A stretch of 64,000 bases of DNA, from positions 186,001-250,000 of the forward strand of contig NZ_JACBYI010000001.1 in the NCBI RefSeq assembly GCF_019352175.1, written 5' to 3'. This document shows, in pieces, positions 1 to 8,864 of the stretch. The position numbers and the translations under genes are program-made. Each line of letters begins with the position of its first letter. The first letter of the stretch is position 1. Origin of the DNA: Paenibacillus sp. S150 (lineage in GTDB: Bacteria; Bacillota; Bacilli; Paenibacillales; Paenibacillaceae). The notes below the pieces were generated by a model. That model saw only the letters and a program-made list of their open reading frames with translations, was not told the origin of the DNA and searched no databases.

Positions 1-646
1 GGAAGCTCATTTCTTTAACACCGACAACCAGTCCATAAATCTTGCCGTTTGTATTGTCCCTTACTTTTTGGCTGAAGGCGTACAGCTCATCCCATGTTTT
101 GGGAATATCGCTTTCTGTTAAACCCGCTGCCTGCAGCGCGGTTTTGTTATAGTACATCATCATGGATGGCCGCATCGGATTGAACAGCGGAAACCCGTAG
201 GTATCCCCGTCTATTAAGGTATAGCCCTCGGACCAGGTACCTTCATAGTATTCCGCCTTCTCTTCAACCGTCAGCACATCGTTAATCTCATGGATCAGGC
301 CAAGATTGCTTAGAAAGGATGTCGGCAAGTTAGGGTGGTATCCAAAAATATCCGGCAATGCTTCGCCCGAAATGGCAGCCTGGATCTGCGTCACATATTG
401 CGGCACATTCGTATAGTTGACCGTAATATTCGGATATTGCCGCTGGAATTCCCCAATAGTTTCATTGATTTGATCTGTTGCTTCCTCCCAGCGTCCCCAT
501 ACACTCAGTTCTACCGGGGCAGGATTATTTGCCGCCGCTTCATCTGAAGCGGCAGCCTCTTGCGGGCTCCCCTTCTGCGAGCAGCCCGCAAGACTCATTG
601 CCGCCAATAACACCAGTATGAAGTAAATCGGTTGTTTTCTTTTCAC
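1..646 (-). CDS. Carbohydrate ABC transporter substrate-binding lipoprotein (3' end outside window)
   Basis: The first 215 codons of a family 1 extracellular solute-binding protein lie here; the C-terminus runs off the window. A GTG start at 646 is preceded by GGGGAAG and overlaps the sulfatase stop as GTGA, so the two genes are translationally coupled. The N-terminus is a lipoprotein signal with lipobox LAGC, followed by a Ser/Ala/Gln-rich linker and the typical start of a sugar-binding domain (VELSVWGRWEE, later PKTWDELYAF). It should bind an oligosaccharide at the cell surface for a CUT1-type permease not seen here. Coupling with the sulfatase suggests a sulfated or related glycan as cargo (inference). 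Confidence 0.9.
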   Translation of the reverse strand, partial: MKRKQPIYFILVLLAAMSLAGCSQKGSPQEAAASDEAAANNPAPVELSVWGRWEEATDQINETIGEFQRQYPNITVNYTNVPQYVTQIQAAISGEALPDIFGYHPNLPTSFLSNLGLIHEINDVLTVEEKAEYYEGTWSEGYTLIDGDTYGFPLFNPMRPSMMMYYNKTALQAAGLTESDIPKTWDELYAFSQKVRDNTNGKIYGLVVGVKEMSF

Positions 647-2160
647 TTTGCTTCCCCGTTTCCTTGTCGTTGAATTGAACTTTCATTTTTTCTCCGCCTG
701 GCATGATCCCGGGGAACCGTGTCCGAGGTATGCAAATACCAGGTCAGCAGACGTGCGGACAGTTCCTCGCGCACAGACGAGAACTCAGGATCATTGTACA
801 CATTGGACAACTCTCCGGGGTCGTTCTTCAGGTCGTAAAGTTCGTTTGTCTCACCGGTTCGCACAACAAGCTTATAACGAGCCGTCCGGATCATCGTGCT
901 GCGGCTTACGCTTTCCGGCTGCTCCTGCTGCTGCTGCGCCTTCGGATAATACATATTATCCTTGTTGTTCGCAAACCAAAAATCCCGTACAGGATCACCT
1001 TCGAAGCAGTGGGGTTCTCTGCGGTCATAACCGCCGTCGGCAAAGACAGCCCGGTCCGGATCACCGGAAGCTCCCAGCAGCTGCGGCACGAGAGACCGGG
1101 CAAAGTGATCATGTTCAGCTTCGATGCCGCTTAGCTCAAGTATGGTTGCCATGATATCGAACAATTCAACCTGCTCTTGCACTACATGCCCGGACTTATT
1201 GCCGGGGGTCCGTATAATCAGTGGAACACGGGTGAGCACATCCTCCATTCCGTTCGGCCACTTCTCCACAAGCCCGTAATCCCCCGCATAATCCCCATGG
1301 TCAGAAGCCACAATCACCGTTGTCCGGTCGGCCAATCCGCTCTCCTCCAGCGCCTTCATGAGTTGTCCGAACGCATAGTCCACGTAGTGGATCATTCCCA
1401 AATAAACAGCTTGAATCTTCTCGAAGGTATCGTCCTTTATTTCATGCAGCCGACGGTACCGGCGGATGTATTGATGGTAGGACGGCTTCCCCTCCAATTC
1501 GGCCGGACGCAGAGGCGGAAGCTCCTTGCCGAAGTAGCGGCTGTGGTAAGGCTCAGGCGCGAGGTAAGGCGCATGCGGCAAAAGAGTTGGCAGATACAGC
1601 ATAAACGGCTGCCGCTTCGCTGCTTCGGATTTCAGGAAAGCCGAAGCTTGCCTGAAGGCTGCGGCCGTTTCCGTCGATTCTGCATTGTATTCCGTGTTCG
1701 GCTTGAGCAGAAAGCTGTGATAGCGCGGATCATCCGCAGAGAACGGATTGCTTTTCTTGAACGCCTCCATCATGCCAAGAACATTCTTCTCCGGTTCAGG
1801 ATTTATATCTTCATCCACGATTTCCTGCAAATAATCCTCCGAATACAGATGGTTCTTTCCATACCATTTAATTTGATAGCCGGAACCCTTCAAATAACGG
1901 AACAGACTCGGCTCATGCGGCTGGAGCAAATTCCACAGCGTCCGGTGACCCGCAACATGCGGGTACAGCCCGGTCATAAGACTGCAGCGCGAGGGACTGC
2001 AGACCGGATTTTGTACATGGCACTGATCGAACCGCACCCCCTCATTTGCGAGCTTGTCCAAATTTGGCGTTTCTACAACCGGGTGCCCATAACACCCAAG
2101 ACTTTCGGCGCGCATTTCGTCCGGGAAAAAGAACAAGTAATTCATTGGCTCTTGGCCCAT
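643..2160 (-). CDS. Sulfatase, Cys-type formylglycine-dependent
   Basis: A 505-residue alkaline-phosphatase-superfamily sulfatase. The metal-binding start (FFPDEMRAESLGCYG) is followed by CSPSR at residues 54-58, which fits the CxPxR signature whose Cys is converted to formylglycine. IVASDHGDYAGDYG supplies later metal ligands and the C-terminal subdomain ends the chain. There is no signal peptide, so it is probably cytoplasmic and acts on imported sulfated sugars. The start is uncertain: GGTGGGG lies only two bases before the first ATG, so the second ATG, 15 bases downstream, is equally likely. It is first in an operon with the binding lipoprotein. Substrate specificity cannot be read from the sequence. 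Confidence 0.9.
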   Translation of the reverse strand: MGQEPMNYLFFFPDEMRAESLGCYGHPVVETPNLDKLANEGVRFDQCHVQNPVCSPSRCSLMTGLYPHVAGHRTLWNLLQPHEPSLFRYLKGSGYQIKWYGKNHLYSEDYLQEIVDEDINPEPEKNVLGMMEAFKKSNPFSADDPRYHSFLLKPNTEYNAESTETAAAFRQASAFLKSEAAKRQPFMLYLPTLLPHAPYLAPEPYHSRYFGKELPPLRPAELEGKPSYHQYIRRYRRLHEIKDDTFEKIQAVYLGMIHYVDYAFGQLMKALEESGLADRTTVIVASDHGDYAGDYGLVEKWPNGMEDVLTRVPLIIRTPGNKSGHVVQEQVELFDIMATILELSGIEAEHDHFARSLVPQLLGASGDPDRAVFADGGYDRREPHCFEGDPVRDFWFANNKDNMYYPKAQQQQEQPESVSRSTMIRTARYKLVVRTGETNELYDLKNDPGELSNVYNDPEFSSVREELSARLLTWYLHTSDTVPRDHARRRKNESSIQRQGNGEAK

Positions 2161-2347
2161 ATCCCCACCATACCTCTCGGAATATTAAATATTGGTTTGA
2201 GTATATCCCAACCTCCACAACCTAAGAAGTAGAATAATTTAGCGCTACGGGGGAATGTTTTAACCGGAATTAATTATTCCTATAAGATTAGTCAATTATA
2301 TGACATAATAAATTTGATTTTTATTTCACAAAAGAAGGTGTACAGCC

Positions 2348-4108
2348 ATGAAGCCATTATTCAGACGTCTCTCGTTAAAGAACAAGCTCTTTTCGCTTCT
2401 GCTTGTGTTCTCGCTTCTCCCAAACCTTCTTGTTTTTTTATCGTCACAATACTATTTAACAGGCTCGGCCAAAAAACAATCGGAGGATACCGCCTCCATT
2501 CTGCTGGAATCCGTATCCGCCCAGCTCAGCAAAGAATTTAATGATCTGCTGCAATCGGTTAATTCCCTTATCGTGAATTATGATTTTCAGCAATATTTAG
2601 ATACAGCTGCAGATGATTATGCCCTTCAGGCCAGACAATTTTCCCAGTTCAAAGATAGCATTAATTCCATTCTGCTTGAAAAACCCGAGTTGGCAGGAAT
2701 CCTCTACACCGATGCAAAGGGAAAGGTGCTCTATTCCTCCAACAAAGACTATTTAAAGTTCAGTTATCCCTGGAGTGAACTTGCAAATGATCATATAAAC
2801 AAACCGGCTGCCCCCTATTTATCTCCACCTCATGAAGCCTCTTATATGCTGAACTCACCAACAGAGGTCATTTCACTTGTTATTCCAGTAAGAAATTTAC
2901 GCTCAGGAGTATATGACTCCCTGCTCCATATGGAATATCAGGCCGATTATATCCGCCGGAGGATTGGCACCGGACTTGCTGAAGAGGTTGAGCTGTCGCT
3001 CTTTGACCGTTCTACAGGAACAATCGTAACGAACCGCAGCCTTTCTCCGGCACTGGAAGCCTCTTTACAATCCGGCTTGTCAGCCGGGGATTCAGAAGCC
3101 CTGAATTTTATGTCCGGCGACAGGAGTTATGAGGCTGTCCGGCATCCGCTCGGATATGGCCAATGGGAGCTGGTATGGCTGTCCTCGCTGAATGAGCTGT
3201 CCAGCGGTGTGCAGCATACTCTGCGTATGATTATAATCATTGCCGCTGTCAGCTTTTTCGCTGCCGCAATCATTGCCTATCCGATCATGGGATTCGTCTG
3301 GCGTCCTATGGACCGGTTAAAGGCCAGCATGCACCAATTAAGCGAAGGCATCTATCAGCCTGTACGAACGTTGGCTTCAGAGGATGAGATCGGCCGGGTA
3401 ATTCTGACTTTCAACCGGATGCTGATCGACCTGAAGAAACTGGAACAAGAGGCTCTGGAAAGTCATCTGAAAGAGAAGGAACGGGAGCTTCTTCAGCTTC
3501 AAGCACAAATAAACCCCCACTTTCTGTTCAACACTCTGGAGGCCATTGATTCCTATTCGGACCGCAACGACGGTGAAGCCGTCAGCGAGATGATTCAGAG
3601 CCTGTCCTGCATGATGCGATATAGCGTCAGAAACGGCGGATCGGCTCCTTTGCAGGAAGAGCTTGATTATATACGCGAGTTCCTGAACATCCACCGGTAT
3701 CGTTTCGGAACCGAAGTGGGCATGCTGTGGAACATTGATCCGGCTGCTATGAAGATCAGAATGATGAAGCTCAGTATTCAGCCCTTTATAGAAAATGCTC
3801 TGAAATACGGCTGGTCTCCGGATATTCCGCAGGAGGATTTTCAGCTGGAGGTCGCCGTAACCCTCCGGCCACCGGAGCTCGTGTTTACAGTCAGCGATAC
3901 CGGAACCGGAATGTCACCGGAAATTATGGAAAAGCTGAATCTGCTTGCCTCCGCGCGTGGCGAAAGCAGCGATTCCTATTTCGCGGCCCATACGGGCATA
4001 TCTAATGTATGCCGCCGTTTTTATCTTGCCTATGGAGACAAGGTGCAGGTTGCCTTAAAACCAAACCTTCCGCGTGGAACAACAGTTACCTGGACCATTC
4101 AACAGTAA
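2348..4108 (+). CDS. YesM-type membrane sensor histidine kinase
   Basis: A 586-residue two-component sensor. A first membrane segment (about residues 14-34), a long extracytoplasmic sensing region, a second membrane segment (about 296-320), a HAMP-like linker and a His_kinase domain with QINPHFLFN follow in order; His391 is the phosphorylated residue. The chain ends in an HATPase domain (ENALKYG, DTGTGM). The start is supported by AGAAGGTG upstream. It runs divergently from the sulfatase/lipoprotein operon and tail-to-tail with a YesN-type response regulator, its probable partner. The usual arrangement is an operon, so the convergent order is unusual. Likely signal: a sugar, directly or through a binding protein (family knowledge). 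Confidence 0.92.
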   Translation: MKPLFRRLSLKNKLFSLLLVFSLLPNLLVFLSSQYYLTGSAKKQSEDTASILLESVSAQLSKEFNDLLQSVNSLIVNYDFQQYLDTAADDYALQARQFSQFKDSINSILLEKPELAGILYTDAKGKVLYSSNKDYLKFSYPWSELANDHINKPAAPYLSPPHEASYMLNSPTEVISLVIPVRNLRSGVYDSLLHMEYQADYIRRRIGTGLAEEVELSLFDRSTGTIVTNRSLSPALEASLQSGLSAGDSEALNFMSGDRSYEAVRHPLGYGQWELVWLSSLNELSSGVQHTLRMIIIIAAVSFFAAAIIAYPIMGFVWRPMDRLKASMHQLSEGIYQPVRTLASEDEIGRVILTFNRMLIDLKKLEQEALESHLKEKERELLQLQAQINPHFLFNTLEAIDSYSDRNDGEAVSEMIQSLSCMMRYSVRNGGSAPLQEELDYIREFLNIHRYRFGTEVGMLWNIDPAAMKIRMMKLSIQPFIENALKYGWSPDIPQEDFQLEVAVTLRPPELVFTVSDTGTGMSPEIMEKLNLLASARGESSDSYFAAHTGISNVCRRFYLAYGDKVQVALKPNLPRGTTVTWTIQQ

Positions 4109-4110
4109 AA

Positions 4111-4136
4111 GGAGCTTCTACTTGCCGCGAAGCTCC
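4111..4136 (-). terminator. Hairpin between convergent kinase and regulator genes
   Basis: GGAGCTTC and GAAGCTCC form an 8-bp stem. On the minus strand it is followed by TTTTACTG. It overlaps the regulator stop codon at 4118, so it would end the regulator transcript and may also act on the kinase transcript. The T-run is short. Confidence 0.4.
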
Positions 4137-5470
4137 CTTGGGGTCATGCCGAATTCCTTTTTGAACAGCGACCGAAAGTAGGGATAGTCGGAGTATCCCG
4201 CCATAGCCGCAATTTCGCCGGCGGTTTTATTTGTTGCAAGCAGCAGGTCCTTGGCAAATAGCAGCCGGTGCCTGGTAATATAACTGACGAAGCTGAGGCC
4301 TGTGTGCTGCTTGAATATCCGGCTCAGCGTTACCGGATGCACATTCACCTGATCCGCAACCACTTCAAGGCTTAGCAAGGCGGCATCCGTCTGTTCAATG
4401 CACAGCAAGGCTTTGTCAGCCCAATGCTTGTCGAGCAAGGCTTGTTCCGCAGCCTCTTTCATTGCCCGGATGCTGGCCACAACGAGTCTGCGAAGCTGCC
4501 TTTCCAGCGCTTCCCATGAATGAAAACTGCCTGCCCACTGCTCCCAGTATGCACCATCAGCTTCAGCACCGGCCGCCAAATTATCTTTTTTGGTTAATCC
4601 ATCATCAAGCAAGGTAAGCAGCTGCGAGCATTCCTTGTACAGTACAGGAAGCACCGGTTGACCGACAGCGGCTACCCATTCAGCGTACCATTTGTTCACA
4701 GCGTCCAAATCGAGCTGCTTCGCAGCTATCAGCAGGCGGTGGCAGATGCTGGCGCTTGTCCTGCTGATACTGGTATTCCGCTCCGTTTGGCGACTTCCGT
4801 AAAAGTTGGAGGCCAGCCTCTCATTCCACACCTTCAGAAAAGATTCAGCAAACGATTCAGGGTCAATAAAATCACCGTTCTCGCTCCTGCTTACGCTGCA
4901 CACAATATGCTTGTTGACAAGACATTTAAAAATGACATCATCATCCTTATAGGACGCCTCTTCCAAAGGGCTGTAAAGACTGATTTTTTTTGGAAACCCC
5001 GATTGGGACCACAAATGGATGCTTATGCATTCAAAGTTCTCAAGCTTTATGGAATTCTGTGCAAGCGGAATCAGGTACGGCTTCAGCTGTTCCAGGAAAC
5101 CTGATTCAAGCTCCCTCTTTGCGTTTGCAATCGCCTGCCGGAGCTGCTTGCGGTTCGCCGGCTTCAGCAGATAATCATCTGCACCAAGCTGCAGGGCACG
5201 CCGTGCATATTCGAATTCATGGTATCCGCTCAGCATTACGACCTTCAGAGTGGAATGACCCCGTTTAAGCTCCTGCAGAACACTAAGGCCATCCACACCG
5301 GGCATGCGAATATCAAGAAAGGCCAGATCAGGCATCAAAAATTGAATCTCGCGCAATGCGGCCTCTCCATAGCCCACATCATAAATCACAGCTTCCGGAG
5401 CAACCGATCCTATCTTTTGAATAATACTCTTGCGAACTTCCCTTTCGTCATCTGCAACACAAATCTTCAT
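4118..5470 (-). CDS. YesN-type response regulator (REC + AraC HTH)
   Basis: A 450-residue transcription regulator. The REC domain (residues 1-120) has the acidic pocket DDE at 7-9, phosphoacceptor Asp53 in FLDIRMPG and the conserved Lys in LLKPA. A long linker follows, and the last 100 residues are a double AraC helix-turn-helix (AAMAGYSDYPYFRSLFKKEFGMTPRELRGK). I place the start at 5470 because GGGGTGAAG sits just upstream; a longer reading frame from 5602 has no ribosome site and runs through a terminator. Partner of the convergent kinase, probably controlling the flanking sulfatase/lipoprotein and GH43 genes (inference). Confidence 0.9.
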   Translation of the reverse strand: MKICVADDEREVRKSIIQKIGSVAPEAVIYDVGYGEAALREIQFLMPDLAFLDIRMPGVDGLSVLQELKRGHSTLKVVMLSGYHEFEYARRALQLGADDYLLKPANRKQLRQAIANAKRELESGFLEQLKPYLIPLAQNSIKLENFECISIHLWSQSGFPKKISLYSPLEEASYKDDDVIFKCLVNKHIVCSVSRSENGDFIDPESFAESFLKVWNERLASNFYGSRQTERNTSISRTSASICHRLLIAAKQLDLDAVNKWYAEWVAAVGQPVLPVLYKECSQLLTLLDDGLTKKDNLAAGAEADGAYWEQWAGSFHSWEALERQLRRLVVASIRAMKEAAEQALLDKHWADKALLCIEQTDAALLSLEVVADQVNVHPVTLSRIFKQHTGLSFVSYITRHRLLFAKDLLLATNKTAGEIAAMAGYSDYPYFRSLFKKEFGMTPRELRGK

Positions 5471-5525
5471 CTCTTCACCCCGTTGTCTTTCATGAATGGC
5501 AGGCAAGCCCCAAACGGTTCTGCAA

Positions 5526-5579
5526 TAAAAAAAGACCCTGAACATTGCCTGGGCAAGCCCAGGCACAGTAACAGAGTCT
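5526..5579 (-). terminator. Rho-independent terminator of the GH43 gene
   Basis: On the minus strand an outer arm (AGACTCTG / CAGGGTCT) encloses an inner perfect hairpin TGCCTGGG-CTTG-CCCAGGCA and is followed by seven T residues. It lies between the GH43 stop (5654) and the regulator start (5470). Confidence 0.8.
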
Positions 5580-5653
5580 CCGGTTGTCCGGCAGACAATC
5601 AAAAAGTTATTTTTATAGTAATATCATATGATTACCTGATATTAAAGCCAATG

Positions 5654-6640
5654 TCAAGCTTGGCCGTAAGGGTCTATCGTTTGAATGGTTCCGTCGGCAT
5701 TATACTTAAGCTCCGTAAATTTGACGCAGCGTTTGTGATTGACGCCGCCCGACAGCGAGCTGTCATGATAAAAGAGGTACCATTTATCTTCAAACCGGAC
5801 AATGGAATGATGGGTAGTCCAGCCGGTGACAGGAGTAAGGATGGTGCCCTGGAAGGTAAACGGACCCAGCGGGTTCCGGCTGATGCCATACACCAGCTTG
5901 TGTGTGGTTCCGGTCGAATAGGACAAGTAGTAATAATTATTGTATTTATGTACCCATGGCCCTTCAAAATATCTCCGTTCCTCGTCGCCGGCAAGAATCG
6001 GCTTCCCCTCTTCGTCAACAATCGAAATCTCTTGCGGTTTATTCTTAAACGACAGCATGTCCCCGCTCAGCAAGGCCACGCGCGGCCCCAATGCCGGCCG
6101 GTCCGCCGGCGGTCCGCCGGTTTGCAGCGGATCGAAGCTGCCGGTCTGCCACTTTTCCAACTGTCCTCCCCAGAGGCCTCCGAAATACATATAGGCTTGT
6201 TCATCTTCGTCAACGAACACGGCGGGGTCTATGCTGTAGCTGCCCTTGATGTAATTGCTCTCCGGCTTAAAGGGTCCTGCAGGCGAGGAGGCAGTTGCCG
6301 CTCCAATCCTGAAGATGCCGTCCTGATCCCGTGCCGGAAAGAACAAATAGTACAGATTGTTCTTATAGGCAGCGTCCGGTGCCCAGAGCTGGCTTGAAGC
6401 CCATGGAATATCACGCAAGTGAAGAACTTCGCCATGATCTGCGACAGGAGAATCGAAGTTTTCCAGGGACAATACATGGTAATCCTCCATGGCATATTGA
6501 TCGCCATTGTCGTTGTCCGGCCCATCATGATCCAGATCGTGTGAAGGATAGATATAGAGCCGGCCTTCAAAAACATGGGCAGACGGATCGGCGGTGTAAA
6601 TGTGGGTTACCAGCGGTTGGTTGGGTTTGGGATGGTTCAT
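5654..6640 (-). CDS. GH43 family glycosidase (arabinosidase/xylosidase type)
   Basis: A 328-residue single-domain five-bladed propeller enzyme. The N-terminal blade carries THIYTADPSAHVF with the Asp expected as general base, DPAVF contributes the pKa-modulating Asp region, and YFEGPWVHKYNNYYYLSYS holds the probable acid Glu. There is no signal peptide, so it is cytoplasmic and should trim imported arabino- or xylo-oligosaccharides. The start at 6640 follows AAGGAGTG; an upstream in-frame ATG lacks such a site. A perfect cre box lies 37 bases upstream, so glucose repression by CcpA is expected. It is monocistronic, ending at the terminator near 5579. Confidence 0.9.
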   Translation of the reverse strand: MNHPKPNQPLVTHIYTADPSAHVFEGRLYIYPSHDLDHDGPDNDNGDQYAMEDYHVLSLENFDSPVADHGEVLHLRDIPWASSQLWAPDAAYKNNLYYLFFPARDQDGIFRIGAATASSPAGPFKPESNYIKGSYSIDPAVFVDEDEQAYMYFGGLWGGQLEKWQTGSFDPLQTGGPPADRPALGPRVALLSGDMLSFKNKPQEISIVDEEGKPILAGDEERRYFEGPWVHKYNNYYYLSYSTGTTHKLVYGISRNPLGPFTFQGTILTPVTGWTTHHSIVRFEDKWYLFYHDSSLSGGVNHKRCVKFTELKYNADGTIQTIDPYGQA

Positions 6641-6676
6641 CGAAGTGCACTCCTTATTCGGCTGATTTGTAATCAT

Positions 6677-6691
6677 TGCAATCGTTTACAT
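6677..6691 (-). promoter_or_regulatory. CcpA cre box upstream of GH43
   Basis: ATGTAAACGATTGCA on the minus strand fits the WTGNAANCGNWNNCW consensus at every position. It lies 37 bases from the GH43 start. Confidence 0.8.
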
Positions 6692-6771
6692 CTAACGGTA
6701 CTATTTTATCCTATCCCGCTGTCCGCTCCTATAGTAAAAGTAAAGAACTTACCCCGGTTAATTACAGATAA

Positions 6772-6900
6772 CTATTGCTCCAAACCGTAGAATTCAACTT
6801 TCCATTCTCCGTTTACTTTGATCATTTGCAGATCGACATATTGGTAGGTGTCCATCTCCTTATAGCGGATATTCCAATTACCCGTAGATTGTTCAGCCCA
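6772..6900 (-). pseudogene. Relic of a BlaR1-like protein C-terminus
   Basis: About 40 codons ending in a TAG at 6772 read YKEMDTYQYVDLQM, then VNGEWKVEFYGLEQ. They match the end of the BlaR1-like protein at 44982-46445 (KDSFQYVDLQM, EEWKVESYGLEQ) in sequence and in the exact stop position. Nothing of the peptidase part remains and there is no start codon. It is either a decayed paralogue or a fragment copied from a relative of that gene. Nothing gene-like was found between it and 7008. Confidence 0.75.
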
Positions 6901-7007
6901 GGACTTTAAAGGGTAAAAAATTGCGTTAGGGATATCGATCTGGTGTAATTTATGGCTTTTGGGGGTTCATTTTATGATATTCAGGGGTGCAAAAAACAGT
7001 TAGAGGT

Positions 7008-7457
7008 GCGGAAATCCGGTCGTTGCCGTCCGGCCAGCCACATTAAAGAAAGGTTCTCCCGTACCGCTTTGGCGATTTGCCGGGAGGAATAGAGGCGCTG
7101 GGTGCAGACGTAAATAATGACTTTGGTGAGCATCGCGGAGCGTCCGCTCAAAAAGCCTGAGTATATCCTGCGTAAGTGGAAAACAGCTGCGCCGTCCTTG
7201 ACCGGGCAGCGCAGCTGTTTGCATTTCAGGCGTAAGGCTGGCTGCTGAAGCCAGGCGGGCAGCCAAGCATTTTAGTGGTAAAAAGGATAACTAATCCACC
7301 GCATTCGGAGAATAGATCATCCTTAGTGGGAAAAAGTACAACTAATTCGGCTGAAATCAGCCGTATGGGGGGAGCGGGCCCCCATTAAGTGTACAAAATC
7401 CCACTAAATCCTGTTAAATCCAGGATTCCAGCCCATTAGTGTTACTTTTTACACTTC
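7008..7457. repeat. Intergenic repeat, copy 1
   Basis: This gene-free stretch is closely related to 22548-23205. The part at 7190-7265 matches 22548-22628, and 7268-7455 matches 22775-22965 with only scattered differences. The part at 7125-7170 resembles 23145-23185. It contains three copies of a 23-bp motif (TTAGTGGGAAAAAGTACAAC plus TAA and variants) at 7272, 7323 and, inverted, 7436. An open frame on the minus strand (7000-7266) is a by-product of the repeat, not a gene. Confidence 0.75.
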
Positions 7458-7460
7458 GCT

Positions 7461-8090
7461 TCACATTTCTGATATGCCGTTCATTTGCTTTTCCAATTGC
7501 TCATTCAGCTTCTGAAGAGCCATTTTGAAGGAGCGTTCAATCGTAGTCAGATCATGTGCCTCTAAAGCTTCAAGCAACTGTTTCATGCCCTCAATGAAAA
7601 AAACGGTTATCCTTAAACTGCTTAGCACAATAATCTTTTTTAATTCCCTTGATGTAAAGACTCTATATCCGTTTTCCGGATTCCGCTTCGCGCGAATTAG
7701 CCCCTCCTTTTCCCAATGTCGGATCGCGGACGGGTTCACCCCAGCGATAACGGCGGCCTCCCCGATTTTCATTTCATCCGTGACCTGAATATTTCTATAC
7801 ATGGAGAAACCGGTTTGATGAATGAGGCTCATGACCTCCTCGACCCGTTGCTTCTCCGCCTGAATGCTGTACTGTTGCAGATTGATCATCCATAGCGCTT
7901 GTTCAACGTGACCTTTTTTTAATAAGCCCATGACATCGTAGGCGACAGGCAGCTCGAATCCTTGGATCAAGGACCGTAAAGCAAGGAAAGCCTGAACATG
8001 CAGCGGAGTATAATATCTTCTATTGCTGGCTGTCCGAGGTACGTCGGGCACCAAAAGTGGCCGTCCACACAAGGCTTCTTGATATATCAA
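7461..8090 (-). CDS. MerR-type regulator with two HTH modules, N-terminally truncated
   Basis: The frame gives 209 residues from a TTG. The second HTH is complete (MKIGEAAVIAGVNPSAIRHW to NGYRVFT). Ahead of it lies only the wing of a first MerR domain (SNRRYYTP) plus its helical linker; the recognition helices that should precede it are absent. No ATG exists upstream in frame, and the 5' part overlaps the start region of the divergent DUF6273 gene. I therefore see a tandem-MerR regulator that has lost its first helix-turn-helix. It may still be translated from the TTG, but DNA binding by the first module is unlikely. Confidence 0.6.
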   Translation of the reverse strand: MIYQEALCGRPLLVPDVPRTASNRRYYTPLHVQAFLALRSLIQGFELPVAYDVMGLLKKGHVEQALWMINLQQYSIQAEKQRVEEVMSLIHQTGFSMYRNIQVTDEMKIGEAAVIAGVNPSAIRHWEKEGLIRAKRNPENGYRVFTSRELKKIIVLSSLRITVFFIEGMKQLLEALEAHDLTTIERSFKMALQKLNEQLEKQMNGISEM

Positions 8091-8152
8091 ATAAAATCTT
8101 GCATGAATGTTATATGATCGAAGCTGGAATGAAAAATTGGGGAGGAATACTA

Positions 8153-8788
8153 ATGGAAAAGGATCATTTTACTTTAACGTACCGGAGCCTAAGGCCCGGC
8201 GAATTCATCGCGTTCGGCACGTATCCGCAGTCTGCAGGCGGTGAAGACCTGGCGATTAAATGGCGTGTTCTTCAAAATTCAGGAAGCGGGCTGAGTCCGG
8301 ATCTGAAGTGGCGTGATTGCATGGACATTACATGGCATGACTGTGATTTGCGCAAGTGGCTGAATGATGAATTCTATAACGCCGCATTCAATGCCGCCGA
8401 GAAACAATTCATAAAGACAACTCATTGCACGGACAACGGAGAGGGCTGCCCGGATACGGAGAACAGGGTCTTTCTGCTTAGCGTTGCCGAGCTAAAGGAT
8501 TTATCCGCGATCCACGGCAAGGCTTTGAGGCGAGCTGCCGGAACCGGTTTTGCCAAGGCGAAAAAGCCCGATGGATGCAGCTTATATGTATATGATAAAC
8601 CGGACAAAGATAACTATACCATCAGAGACGGCGAAGAAGCCGGCTGTTCCTGGTGGTGGCTGCGGACACAAGGAAACAAGCCTTCACGGGCGTTTTTTGT
8701 AGGTACAGGCTGCAGTATCCGCAGCTATGGGAATAACAGCATAGACGGTTATGGTGTGCGTCCTGCTTTAATTATAAATCTTCCATAA
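8153..8788 (+). CDS. DUF6273 domain protein
   Basis: A 211-residue protein with the DUF6273 pattern: GEFIAFGTYPQ, IKWRVLQ, CDLRKWLNDEFYNAAF, WWWLRTQG and the terminal GVRPALIINLP. The start at 8153 has GGGGAGGAA upstream. The stretch between IKWRVL and DITWHDCDLRKWLN is about 15-20 residues shorter than is usual for this domain, suggesting a small in-frame deletion. There is no signal peptide. The function of the family is unknown; such modules often accompany RCC1 or bacterial Ig modules in larger proteins, and an RCC1-like scrap lies directly after the stop codon, so the gene may be a remnant of a bigger one. Confidence 0.7.
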   Translation: MEKDHFTLTYRSLRPGEFIAFGTYPQSAGGEDLAIKWRVLQNSGSGLSPDLKWRDCMDITWHDCDLRKWLNDEFYNAAFNAAEKQFIKTTHCTDNGEGCPDTENRVFLLSVAELKDLSAIHGKALRRAAGTGFAKAKKPDGCSLYVYDKPDKDNYTIRDGEEAGCSWWWLRTQGNKPSRAFFVGTGCSIRSYGNNSIDGYGVRPALIINLP

Positions 8789-8792
8789 TAGC

Positions 8793-8864
8793 GGCCGCCG
8801 TCATACCGTCGGTCTTAAATCGGACGGCACGGTGACGGCTGCCGTTGATAATGGATATGGCTCA
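8793..8864 (+). pseudogene. RCC1-like repeat fragment
   Basis: In frame from 8793 the DNA reads RRHTVGLKSDGTVTA then VDNGYG, the signature of one RCC1/regulator-of-condensation blade (xHTVGLKxDGTVxAxGxNxxGQ). No other blade is present and there is no start. It overlaps the beginning of the response regulator fragment, so a deletion joined the two. Confidence 0.6.

Noticed and set aside
1177..2232. Long plus-strand frame (351 codons) opposite the sulfatase
   Set aside because: It is the complement of a well-supported sulfatase with intact motifs; no ribosome site and no recognisable domain.
5219..6397. 392-codon plus-strand frame opposite the GH43 gene
   Set aside because: Antisense to the GH43 gene and through its terminator; no start signal or domain. 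A by-product of GC-rich third positions.
7000..7266. 88-codon minus-strand frame in the first intergenic repeat
   Set aside because: Lies wholly inside the repeat, without ribosome site; the related copy at 22.5 kb does not keep the frame.
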